From: JBBPZA01 sp038330095
GTDB taxonomy: Bacteria; Actinomycetota; Thermoleophilia; Solirubrobacterales; Solirubrobacteraceae
Reading direction: 5' to 3'
Length of the DNA stretch: 28,641 nt
NCBI GenBank assembly: GCA_038330095.1
Contig: JBBQNQ010000037.1
Location: 1 to 28,641 of the forward strand
Each line of letters begins with the position of its first letter. The stretch's first letter is position 1. Positions 7,049-14,607 of this stretch are shown one piece after another. The notes beneath the pieces were generated by a model that made no database searches, had not been told where the DNA came from, and saw only the letters and a program-made list of their open reading frames with translations. The translations under genes and the position numbers were made by a program.

Positions 7049-8391
7049 CACGGCGAGGAGATCATCGCCTGAAGCAGGAGTGCGGCGCCGACCTGCGCCG
7101 CGAGCCACCCGCGTGCGGTCCGGCCCGGCCCGGTGAGCGCGCCGGCTGCGAGCAGCAGCCAGGGCGCGAAGGGGAGCCAGATGCGCTCGGTCTCACCCTT
7201 GGAGAGCCCGCTCAGGTCAGCGGCGGCGACGGCGAGCAGCGCCCCGCCGGCGAGCAGCCATATTCCCCGGTCGCGCAGGCGGACGAGTCCTGCCGCGGTC
7301 GCCGGCCCGAGCGCCACCGCGAAGGCCGCCAGGCTCACGAGCAGGAAGGTCCCGTAGGGCCGCGATCCCGACACCCCGCCGGCGTAGAGCCGGCGGGCCT
7401 GATGCAGGCCGTCGAGCCACCAGAAGCCGCCGAGCGCGAAGGCCGCGAAGACAGTGGCGCAACCGGCTGCGCCGAGCACCAGCGGCCGGACCCGGCGACG
7501 CGCCGCGGCAACGCCGAGCACCAGCACGCCGAGCGGCGCGACTCCATAGGAGAGGTGAAGCGCGAGGCCGAGGGTGAGCCCGCCGGCCGCGGCCAGCGCG
7601 TCACCGCGCCGCCCGGCCCGCCCCGTGGCCACCACCATCAGCGCGATCCCCGCCGCCGCCACGCCCATGAACAGCGCGTCCGCGCTGGTCGCTACCCACA
7701 GCGCGACCGGTGCGAGGGCCACGAAGGGCGCCGCCGCCCGCGCGCGTGCCTCCCCGGCGAGCTCACGAGCGGCGATCAGCACGGCGGGCGGCGCCAGCGC
7801 GCCGCCCGCCAGCACGAGCGCGGCCAGCACCCACTCGCCGTGGACCCCGATCTCGCGCAGGGCGGAGAGCAGGGCGAGCAGCCCGGGGGGATGCGCGGAG
7901 GGATGGGTCGCGAACTGGCCCGCGCGCTCGACGAAGGTCCGCAGAAGGAACAGCGGGTCGCCGGCGCGCTGCACCTCGCCTAGGTAGTCGGAGGGGTAGA
8001 GGAGCGGCGCGGCGATGGCGCCCAACCCGCCGGACGCTGCGAGCGCCACGGCCCAGGCCACTGATGTCGCCGCGGCGGCCGCGAGCAGCGACCGCCAGGT
8101 AAGCCGCCTCGCGAGCGTGGGCGCGTAGGCCACGGCGAGCGCGCCGAGCAGGAGCGCGGGCGCCAGGCGCCAGCTCAACCGCGGGTCCAGGGCGCCGACC
8201 AGCGGGGCATTGCCGATGTGGGGGTTGAGCCCCCGGTCATAGAGGTGCTCGACGAGGATCCGCGAGAGGGCGATGAGGCCCAGCCAGGCCGATAGCGCAA
8301 GAGCCACGTCGGTGCGAAGCGCGGCCGACCACGCTCGCCGGGGGGCGGCCGGGCGCGGCAGGGGCAGTGGGCCGGCGGTGGGCGCCTCCAT
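7045..8391 (-). CDS. Multi-pass membrane glycosyltransferase (GT-C fold)
   Basis: A 448-residue integral membrane protein with about eleven hydrophobic helices. It has a large first loop (residues about 45-75) and a second loop with THPSAHPPG, a motif seen in polyprenyl-phosphate-sugar-using GT-C enzymes. Near the C-terminus is LSKGETERIWLPF, also typical of this actinobacterial group. Such enzymes take a sugar from polyprenyl phosphate on the outer face of the membrane. It leads a reverse operon with the lipoprotein and epimerase. The ATG at 8391 has a TACGGT hexamer nine bases upstream (8406-8401, minus strand) and no Shine-Dalgarno site. Confidence 0.82.
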   Translation of the reverse strand: MEAPTAGPLPLPRPAAPRRAWSAALRTDVALALSAWLGLIALSRILVEHLYDRGLNPHIGNAPLVGALDPRLSWRLAPALLLGALAVAYAPTLARRLTWRSLLAAAAATSVAWAVALAASGGLGAIAAPLLYPSDYLGEVQRAGDPLFLLRTFVERAGQFATHPSAHPPGLLALLSALREIGVHGEWVLAALVLAGGALAPPAVLIAARELAGEARARAAAPFVALAPVALWVATSADALFMGVAAAGIALMVVATGRAGRRGDALAAAGGLTLGLALHLSYGVAPLGVLVLGVAAARRRVRPLVLGAAGCATVFAAFALGGFWWLDGLHQARRLYAGGVSGSRPYGTFLLVSLAAFAVALGPATAAGLVRLRDRGIWLLAGGALLAVAAADLSGLSKGETERIWLPFAPWLLLAAGALTGPGRTARGWLAAQVGAALLLQAMISSPW

Positions 8392-8400
8392 CGGTCGCGA

Positions 8401-8406
8401 ACCGTA
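8401..8406 (-). promoter_or_regulatory. Candidate -10 element for the GT-C/lipoprotein/epimerase operon
   Basis: TACGGT on the minus strand, nine bases before the ATG at 8391. It matches the TANNNT pattern seen before many genes here. No clear -35 is visible. Confidence 0.45.
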
Positions 8407-8477
8407 GGCGCAGCGTCCGTGCCTGCGGCGGCGGGACGCGCTTCTTTCAGCCTTTCGTCAGATCCGCTACGCGGCGC

Positions 8478-8483
8478 TAACCT
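8478..8483 (+). promoter_or_regulatory. Candidate -10 element for the yceD gene, leaderless
   Basis: TAACCT ends six bases before the GTG at 8490, so transcription would begin at or next to the start codon. There is no Shine-Dalgarno sequence in the short space. Confidence 0.5.
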
Positions 8484-8489
8484 CGAGCT

Positions 8490-9011
8490 GTGGCTGCGCG
8501 CGCCGACAGCTTCGACCTCGGCGGGCTCCGGTTGAGCGCGGGAGAAGGACGGCGGATCGAGTTCGAGGTGCCCGTAGGCGAGTTTCGCCTCGGGGGCGAG
8601 CTCTTCGCGGTGGCGCCGGTCCGTCCCGAGGTGACGCTCGACGTCTCGCGCATGACCGGCGGCGGCTACGCGCTGCGGCTTCGCTTCGCCGCCGCGCTCG
8701 AAGGACCGTGCATGCGCTGCCTCGAACCTGCCGCTCCCGAGTTCCTCGTCGATGCGCGCGAGGTCGACCAACCCGGTGGTGGCGAGGAGCTCGAGAGCCC
8801 CTACGTCGTCGACCAGGTGCTCGACCTGCGCGGGTGGGCCCGGGACAGCCTCATCCTCGCGCTGGGCGGCGAGCAGATCCTCTGCCGGGCGCCGTGCGCG
8901 GGCTTGTGCCCGGTCTGCGGGGAGGACCTCAACGAGGTCGACGCCGACCATTCCCACGAGCGCGCGCCCGATCCGCGCTGGGCCAAGCTGCGCGAGCTCA
9001 AGCTCGACTGA
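8490..9011 (+). CDS. yceD: DUF177/YceD family protein
   Basis: A 173-residue member of the DUF177 (YceD) family, which is nearly always encoded just before rpmF and has been linked to 23S rRNA/ribosome formation in plants and bacteria. It has a mid-protein CMRC pair (C74, C77) and a C-terminal four-cysteine cluster (C132, C136, C140, C143 in CRAPCAGLCPVCG), followed by an acidic His-containing end. The cysteines suggest metal binding. The GTG start is supported by the family N-terminus and by the TAACCT element six bases upstream. It starts the rightward housekeeping cluster and is divergent from the GT-C operon across 98 bp. Confidence 0.9.
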   Translation: MAARADSFDLGGLRLSAGEGRRIEFEVPVGEFRLGGELFAVAPVRPEVTLDVSRMTGGGYALRLRFAAALEGPCMRCLEPAAPEFLVDAREVDQPGGGEELESPYVVDQVLDLRGWARDSLILALGGEQILCRAPCAGLCPVCGEDLNEVDADHSHERAPDPRWAKLRELKLD

Positions 9012-9060
9012 GCCGCGCAGCCGGCGCGGGCACCGGCACCTCGGGGCGCCGAGCCGCTGC

Positions 9061-9066
9061 TAGCCT
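9061..9066 (+). promoter_or_regulatory. Candidate -10 element upstream of rpmF
   Basis: TAGCCT lies 11 bases before the rpmF ATG in the 66-base yceD-rpmF gap. No Shine-Dalgarno site is seen between them. Confidence 0.4.
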
Positions 9067-9077
9067 TCGCGCCCGCT

Positions 9078-9269
9078 ATGGCCGTACCGAAGCAGAAGCA
9101 GGCGCGCGCCCGCACGCGCAAGCGCCGCGCCCAGCACAAGGCCGCCCAGCCGGCAATCAACGAGTGCCCGCAGTGCCACGCGCCGCGGCGCCCGCATCGG
9201 GTCTGCCCGAACTGCGGCACCTACGCGGGGCGCGAGGTCGCCGCCCCGTCTCCCGACCCCTCGGAGTAG
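9078..9269 (+). CDS. rpmF: 50S ribosomal protein L32
   Basis: A 63-residue basic protein starting MAVPKQKQ, the standard L32 opening, then an Arg/Lys-rich rRNA-binding segment. A zinc ribbon with all four cysteines follows (C30, C33, C43, C46 in CPQC and CPNC). It is therefore the zinc-binding form rather than the cysteine-free paralogue. It lies between yceD and plsX, the order common to many bacteria. The short acidic/proline tail after the ribbon is unremarkable. Confidence 0.96.
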   Translation: MAVPKQKQARARTRKRRAQHKAAQPAINECPQCHAPRRPHRVCPNCGTYAGREVAAPSPDPSE

Positions 9270-9272
9270 CCC

Positions 9273-10352
9273 GTGCCCGCGGGTGAGCGGGTCACCGTCG
9301 CCGTCGACGCCAACGGCGCCGACCTCGGTCCTGCCGAGGTCGCGGCCGGCGCAGCGCTCGCTGCCCGCCAGCACGGCATCCGCGTGCTGCTGTTCGGGCC
9401 GGCGGATGCTCTCAGCGAGCTTGCAGCGGGAGTGGAGGTGGTGGACGCGCCGGTCTCGATCGCCAAGGCCCCGGACCCGACGAGCGCCGTCCGCACGAGC
9501 CCCGAGTCCTCGATCGTGCGCGCGGCACGTGCCGTCGCCGCCGGCGAGGCCGACGCGCTGGTCTCGGGCGGATCGACCGGGACGCTGGTCGCCGCGGGGC
9601 TGTTCGAGATCAAGCGGGCGGCGGGCATCCACCGGCCGGCGCTCGCGGTGACCCTGCCCGTGCCGGGGGCCCCCGTGACCCTGCTCGACGTGGGGGCGAC
9701 GACCGAGTCGCGACCCGATCACCTGGTCCAGTACGCGTTCATGGGGGCAGCCTTCGCAACGGCGGTCCGCGGTGTCCGGGCCCCGCGGGTGGCCCTGCTG
9801 TCCAACGGCGAGGAGGCCATGAAAGGCAGTCCCGCCGTCCAGGCCGCCCACGAGAAGCTCGCCGGCCACGCGGGGATCGACTTCGTGGGCAACGTCGAGG
9901 GAACCCAGGTGACCGCCGGGTTCGCGGACGTCGTGGTCACCGACGGCTTCACGGGCAACGTCGCCCTGAAGCTCATCGAGGGGACGTCGGCGACGGTCAT
10001 GAGCGGCATCCGCGAGGTCGCGACGTCGTCGCCGCGGACCAAGCTCGGCGGGCTGCTGCTGCGCCCCGCCCTGCGCCGCTACCGCAACGAGATCGACCCC
10101 GAGGGTCCCGGTGGCGCCTACCTCCTCGGTTTGCGCAGGCTCGCCGTGGTCTGCCACGGGCGCTTCACCCGCCGCGGCTTCGCGAGCTCGATCGTCCTGG
10201 CCGAGCGAGGGGTGCGCGAGCAGGCCGTCGAGCGCACCCATGCCGCGCTCGAGGCCGCGGGCGCCCTGCGCCGCCGGCCGCCGGCTGCCGGTGGCGGCGG
10301 TGGTGGCGGGGAGGCCCCGTCCGAGCCCGCCGCTAGCGTGCGGCCGTCATGA
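9273..10352 (+). CDS. plsX: Phosphate acyltransferase PlsX
   Basis: A 359-residue enzyme that makes acyl-phosphate from acyl-ACP for phospholipid synthesis at the cytoplasmic membrane. It has the family N-terminal DANGADLGP block, ALVSGGSTGTLVAAG, LLDVGAT, LSNGEE.MKGSP and VVTDGFTGNVALK. The end carries a low-complexity extension with a run of seven glycines, not part of the fold. The GTG start at 9273 is preceded by GGAG (9263-9266), overlapping the rpmF stop region. Its stop overlaps the acpP start (ATGA), coupling it to its substrate carrier. Confidence 0.95.
   Translation: MPAGERVTVAVDANGADLGPAEVAAGAALAARQHGIRVLLFGPADALSELAAGVEVVDAPVSIAKAPDPTSAVRTSPESSIVRAARAVAAGEADALVSGGSTGTLVAAGLFEIKRAAGIHRPALAVTLPVPGAPVTLLDVGATTESRPDHLVQYAFMGAAFATAVRGVRAPRVALLSNGEEAMKGSPAVQAAHEKLAGHAGIDFVGNVEGTQVTAGFADVVVTDGFTGNVALKLIEGTSATVMSGIREVATSSPRTKLGGLLLRPALRRYRNEIDPEGPGGAYLLGLRRLAVVCHGRFTRRGFASSIVLAERGVREQAVERTHAALEAAGALRRRPPAAGGGGGGGEAPSEPAASVRPS
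10334..10339 (+). promoter_or_regulatory. Candidate internal -10 element before acpP
   Basis: TAGCGT lies inside the end of plsX, nine bases before the acpP ATG. It could give extra acpP transcription, since acyl carrier protein is needed in large amounts. Confidence 0.35.
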
Positions 10353-10606
10353 CCAGGGAGCAGGTGTTCACCCTGGTGCGCGAGCACCTCGCGGACGAGC
10401 TCGAGCTCGAGGCCGACGTGATCCAGGAGACCACGCGCTTCAAGGAGGACCTGGAGGCGGACTCGCTCGATCTGTACACGCTCGTCCAGGAGCTCGAGGA
10501 CACCTACGGAGTCAGCATCCCGGAGGACCAGGCGGCCAAGATCCTGACGGTGGGCCAGGCCGTCGACTTCGTCCTCGCCCACAGCGTCGAAGCGTCAAGG
10601 CCCTGA
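10349..10606 (+). CDS. acpP: Acyl carrier protein
   Basis: An 85-residue acidic four-helix carrier. Ser39 in the EADSLD motif takes the phosphopantetheine arm; the following LYTLVQELEDTYGVSIPE matches helix II and beyond. It carries acyl chains in fatty acid synthesis and supplies PlsX. The start overlaps the plsX stop. Its TGA at 10604-10606 is followed, in the same reading frame and without another stop, by the RNase III coding region. Confidence 0.96.
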   Translation: MTREQVFTLVREHLADELELEADVIQETTRFKEDLEADSLDLYTLVQELEDTYGVSIPEDQAAKILTVGQAVDFVLAHSVEASRP

Positions 10607-10618
10607 GCGCTGCGAGGG

Positions 10619-11284
10619 CTGACCGAGCTACTGGACGCGCTGCCCGGCGAGCTCGCCCGGCAGGCCTTCATGCATGCCTCGTGGACCGAGCGCCGATCGG
10701 ACTCCTACGAGCGCCTGGCCTTCCTGGGCGACAGCGTCCTCGGCCTGGCGGTCACCACCCACCTCTATCCCCGCCTCGCGGCCGAGCGCTCCGGGGCCGG
10801 GCGGCTCACGAAGGTCCGCGCGCAGGCGGTCTCGGGCCGCTCGTGCCGAGCGGTGGCCGAGCGCCTCGGGGTGCCCGAGCGGCTGCGTGCCGCCGCGCCG
10901 CCCGGCGTGGGCACGGCGGCGGACGCGCTGGTGCGCACCGAGCGCGTGCTGGCCTCGGTGGTCGAGGCGGTCATAGGCGCGTGCTACCTGAGCTACGGCT
11001 ACGAGGTGACCGCACCTGCGGTGGTCGAGGCCTTTTCGCGGGAGATAGAGGAGGCCCTGGAGCGGTCGGTCGACTTCAAGTCGGCCCTGCAGGAGCGTTT
11101 GGCCCGCACGGCCGACGTGGTCCTCTACGAGGTGGCGCGCGAGGACGGCCCGCCCCACGACCGCATCTTCGAGGTCCGCGCGGTGGTGTCGGGCACGGAG
11201 GTGAGCCGCGGCGCGGGTCGAAGCAAGAAGGACGCCGAGCAGGCCGCGGCCGAGTCCGCGCTGGACGCGATGGAGACTTCGTAG
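10619..11284 (+). CDS. rnc: Ribonuclease III, with altered metal site
   Basis: About 221 residues: an N-terminal nuclease domain (1-140) and a C-terminal dsRNA-binding domain (about 153-221, ending GRSKKDAEQAAAESAL). It should cut double-stranded RNA in rRNA processing. The signature reads ERLAFLGDSV and the second motif LASVVEAVIGA. Compared with the usual ERLEFLGDS and LADxxEAxxGA, the first glutamate is Ala34 and the aspartate is Ser113, while Asp38 and Glu116 remain. The start is uncertain. The family helix TELLDALPGELARQAF lies before the first ATG (10670), and between it and the acpP stop the only near-start codons are CTG at 10610 and 10619. I use 10619. SMC follows after one base. Confidence 0.85.
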   Translation: MTELLDALPGELARQAFMHASWTERRSDSYERLAFLGDSVLGLAVTTHLYPRLAAERSGAGRLTKVRAQAVSGRSCRAVAERLGVPERLRAAAPPGVGTAADALVRTERVLASVVEAVIGACYLSYGYEVTAPAVVEAFSREIEEALERSVDFKSALQERLARTADVVLYEVAREDGPPHDRIFEVRAVVSGTEVSRGAGRSKKDAEQAAAESALDAMETS

Positions 11285-11285
11285 C

Positions 11286-14200
11286 TTGCACCTGAAATCA
11301 CTCACCCTCAAGGGCTTCAAGTCCTTCCCCGACCGCACCCGGCTCGAGTTCGGGCCGGGGGTGAGCGTGGTCGTCGGGCCGAACGGGTCGGGTAAGTCGA
11401 ACGTCACCGACGCGGTGCTGTGGGCGATGGGGGAGCAGTCGCCGCTCGCGGTGCGCGGGCAATCGATGCATGACGTGATCTTCGGCGGCGGGCGCGGCCA
11501 GCAGGCGCGCCACGCGGCGGAGGTCGAGATCGTGATCGAGGCGGACACGCCAACGCCCGGCGACTGCGCCGCCGGAGCGCGCGCCCCGGAGCTCGACTTC
11601 TCAGAGCTCTCGATCCTGCGCCGGCTGGATCGGTCCGGGGAGGGCGAGTACCGGCTCAACGGCGCGCGCTGCAGGCTCGTGGACGTCATCGAGGCGCTCT
11701 CGGACACCGGCCTGGGCAAGGAGTCGCACTCCGTCGTCTCCCAGGGCCGGGTGGAGGCGATCGTCACCTCCAAGCCCCGCGACCGCCGGCTGCTGATCGA
11801 GGAGGCCGCGGGGCTCGGCAAGCACCGCAAGCGCCGCCGGCGCGCGCAGCTCAAGCTCGAGCGCACGCAGGACAACCTCGACCGCGCGCTGGACGTCGAG
11901 CGCGAGGCGCGCTCGCGGCTGCGCCCGCTCAAGCGCCAGGCCGAAGCCGCCGAGCTGCACGAGCGCCTCGAGCGCCAGACGCTCGAGGCCCGGTGGACGC
12001 TCGCCCGCGACGATGTCCGCGAACGGCGTGTAGCGCTGGGCGAGGCCGAGGAGGCGGCGGCCGCCGCGCGAAGTGAGCGCGACGCGGCCGACAAGGCGCT
12101 GGCGCAGGTCGCGGGCCGGCGAGAGCAGGCCGAGCAGGCCCTCGCGCAGCGTTCCGAGCAGCGCGAGGTGCTGTCCGGCAGGGCGTATGCCGCGCGCTCG
12201 GCGGGCGAGCGGGTGTCGCTGCGCCTGGAGCGCGCGCGGGAGAGTGCTGAGGAGCTGCGGCGCCGTGGCCGGCGCACGCGAGAGGAGCTGAGCGGGCTGC
12301 GCGCGGCTGCCGGCGCCGACGTCGAGCGGGACGACGGAGCGGAGCGGATCGCGGCGCTCGAGCGCGAGCTCGAGGCGCTCGAACGCGACCGGGCCGCCGA
12401 GCTCGACCGCGAGCTCGAGCAGCTGCGCGAGCGCGCCGAGCAGGCGGCTGGCGAGGTCGAGCGGCGCGAGGCGGAGCTCGCCGAGCGGCGGGAGACGGTG
12501 CGCCGTGCCGACGAGAGGGCGGACAGCGCGCGCCGGGCAGCCCGCGAAGCGGACCGCGCCGTCGAAGCCGGCCGTCGCGAGGCCGCCAAGGTCGGCGCCG
12601 ACCTCGCGGCCGTGAACCAGTTTCTGCGCTCCCACGCCGGCGCGCCGGGAGGCGCCCGCGCGCTGGCCGACGCGCTGGAGGTCGAGCCGGGCTGCGAGCT
12701 CGCGCTGGCCGCGGCGCTGGACGGCCGCCTGCGCGCGGCCATCGCCGACGACCATGCCACCGCCACCTCGCTCCTCGACCGCGCGGGCGACGACGGCGGA
12801 AGCGTCCTCGTGAGCCGCGCGACTGCCGCCGGCGGCGCGGCTTCGCCTGACGCCGATCACGCGCCGCTGCCCGGTGCGCGCCCTCTCCTCGACCTCGTCC
12901 GCGGGCCTGCCGACGCGCTCGCCCTCGCCACGCCTCTGCTGCGCGGTGCGTGGCTCGTCGACGAGCTTCGCGCGCTTCCCGACGGCTTCGCCGGGATCGC
13001 GGTGACTCGCTCCGGGCGGGTGTGGTTCGGCGCGTGGCGCGAGCTGCGACAGGTACCGGCCGGCGGGGCCGAGAGGGTGCTCGCGCAGCGCAACCGTCGC
13101 CACTCGCTCGTGGCGGCCAGCGAGGCGGCCGCCAAAGCGGAGCACGGTGCCCTCGCAGCCGCCCGCGAGGCGGCGCAGCACGTGTCCGCAGCGGACGGCG
13201 AGCGCGACGCCGCCGAGCGCGCCCTGCGCCAGGCCCAGCGCGAGCACGACTCCGCCGCGGAGGCCCGCCGCCGCGCAGGCTGGCTCATCGACCAGCGCCG
13301 GGCCGCGCCCGACGAGGGCCCGGGCTCGCTGCGCCGGGCACAGCTCGCGGCCGAGCTGCAGGCCGAGCGCCGTCTGGCCCAGCGCATCGAAGCCGAGCGT
13401 GCGCAGCGCGAGCGGCGCATCGCCCGTGCCGAGGCGGCCGCCGCCCGCGACGAGGCGCTGGCCCCCGCCGCCACGCGCCTGGCCGACGCGCTCGCGGCCG
13501 CCGCCGAGGCGATCGCGCAGCGCGTGCAGGCCCTGAGCGCCGAGCTTCGGGCAGATCGCGAGGCGGGCGAACGGCTCGCCGCCGACCTGCGCGCCTGCGC
13601 GCGGGAGGAGGCCGAGGTTCAGGCTTCGCTTCGCCGTCGCGCGGAGGCGGTCACGCAGAACGAGGTTCGCGCCCAGCAGGCGCGCGACCGCGCGGCCGAG
13701 GCCGGCCACGAGCTGCAGCAGCTGGCCGAGCGCCTGGGGCTCGACGCTCAGCCCTCCACCGATCCGCTTGCGGGCGAGGAGCGCGAGACGCTGCACGAGC
13801 GCGTTGCGCGCCTGGAGCGCCGCCGCGAGCAGCTCGGGCCCGTCAACCCGCTGGCCAAGGACGAGTACGCGGATGCGGTGGCCCACGTCGAGGAGCTCGA
13901 GCACCAGCGCGATGACCTAGAGACTGCGATGCGCGAGCTGCACGGGCTGATCGCGGAGACCGACCGCCAGATCCGCGAGACCTTCGAGCAGACGTTCCAC
14001 GCGGCGGCGACCAACTTCGAGGAGGTCGTCGGCCACCTCTTCCCGGGCGGTCGCGGCCGCCTGCGGCTGGTGCGTGAGGACGCAGGTCCCAGGCCGGTGC
14101 TCGGCGGCCAGGAGCTTGCGGAGGGGGAGGGGGCCGACGCCGTCGTGGAGGGCGATGGCGAGGCCGCGGCCGACGAGGCGCCCGAGGACGACCTGCTCGG

Positions 14201-14582
14201 GGTGGAGATCGAGCTGACCCCGTCGGGCAAGGCGACCAAGCGCCTGAGCCTGCTCTCAGGCGGCGAGAAGTCGCTGACGGCGCTCGCCTTCCTGTTCGCG
14301 GTCTTCCTCGCCCGGCCGTGCCCGTTCTACATCCTGGACGAGGTCGAGGCCGCGCTCGACGACTTGAACATCGACCGCTTCCTTACCCTCCTGCGCCGCT
14401 ACGCCGACCGCGCCCAGTTCATCGTGGTCACCCATCAGAAGCGCACCATGGAGGCGGCCGACACCCTCTACGGCGTCTCCATGGGCGACGACGGTGTCTC
14501 GAAGGTCATCAGCCGCAGGCTTCCCCGCGAGGAAGCACCCGAGGCGGCGCCGCCCGTGCAAGCCGCCGCCGGCGCGGCCTGA
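11286..14582 (+). CDS. smc: Chromosome segregation protein SMC
   Basis: A 1098-residue SMC ATPase that organises and separates chromosomes as a dimer with ScpA/ScpB. Walker A is GPNGSGKS (31-38), and a long Arg/Glu/Ala coiled coil runs to about 440. The hinge region is about 444-620. The returning coiled coil goes to about 900, then comes the ABC signature LLSGGEKS (from about 989) and Walker B YILDEVEAALDD with D1018/E1019. It is somewhat shorter than typical SMC (about 1180), mainly in the arms. The TTG start at 11286 gives the standard MHLKSLTLKGFKSF opening; GGAG at 11272-11275 may be its ribosome site. An acidic insert (EGEGADAVVEGDGEAAADE) precedes the C-terminal head strands. Confidence 0.95.
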   Translation: MHLKSLTLKGFKSFPDRTRLEFGPGVSVVVGPNGSGKSNVTDAVLWAMGEQSPLAVRGQSMHDVIFGGGRGQQARHAAEVEIVIEADTPTPGDCAAGARAPELDFSELSILRRLDRSGEGEYRLNGARCRLVDVIEALSDTGLGKESHSVVSQGRVEAIVTSKPRDRRLLIEEAAGLGKHRKRRRRAQLKLERTQDNLDRALDVEREARSRLRPLKRQAEAAELHERLERQTLEARWTLARDDVRERRVALGEAEEAAAAARSERDAADKALAQVAGRREQAEQALAQRSEQREVLSGRAYAARSAGERVSLRLERARESAEELRRRGRRTREELSGLRAAAGADVERDDGAERIAALERELEALERDRAAELDRELEQLRERAEQAAGEVERREAELAERRETVRRADERADSARRAAREADRAVEAGRREAAKVGADLAAVNQFLRSHAGAPGGARALADALEVEPGCELALAAALDGRLRAAIADDHATATSLLDRAGDDGGSVLVSRATAAGGAASPDADHAPLPGARPLLDLVRGPADALALATPLLRGAWLVDELRALPDGFAGIAVTRSGRVWFGAWRELRQVPAGGAERVLAQRNRRHSLVAASEAAAKAEHGALAAAREAAQHVSAADGERDAAERALRQAQREHDSAAEARRRAGWLIDQRRAAPDEGPGSLRRAQLAAELQAERRLAQRIEAERAQRERRIARAEAAAARDEALAPAATRLADALAAAAEAIAQRVQALSAELRADREAGERLAADLRACAREEAEVQASLRRRAEAVTQNEVRAQQARDRAAEAGHELQQLAERLGLDAQPSTDPLAGEERETLHERVARLERRREQLGPVNPLAKDEYADAVAHVEELEHQRDDLETAMRELHGLIAETDRQIRETFEQTFHAAATNFEEVVGHLFPGGRGRLRLVREDAGPRPVLGGQELAEGEGADAVVEGDGEAAADEAPEDDLLGVEIELTPSGKATKRLSLLSGGEKSLTALAFLFAVFLARPCPFYILDEVEAALDDLNIDRFLTLLRRYADRAQFIVVTHQKRTMEAADTLYGVSMGDDGVSKVISRRLPREEAPEAAPPVQAAAGAA

Positions 14583-14591
14583 CCGCGCCGC

Positions 14592-14597
14592 TATCGT
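14592..14597 (+). promoter_or_regulatory. Candidate -10 element for ftsY
   Basis: TATCGT, ten bases before the ftsY ATG, in the 25-base smc-ftsY gap. No Shine-Dalgarno site is present. Confidence 0.45.
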
Positions 14598-14607
14598 GCC
14601 GCGCCCT

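Noticed and set aside
10290..10352. Glycine run at the end of plsX as a sign of frameshift
   Set aside because: The frame runs cleanly to a stop overlapping acpP, as other gene pairs do here; the run is simply a low-complexity tail.
10628..13904. Very long open frames on the minus strand opposite smc (for example 10628-12766 and 11601-13904)
   Set aside because: Low-complexity Ser/Arg/Ala translations with no domain; a by-product of high GC and the coiled-coil codon pattern of smc, whose motifs are complete on the plus strand.
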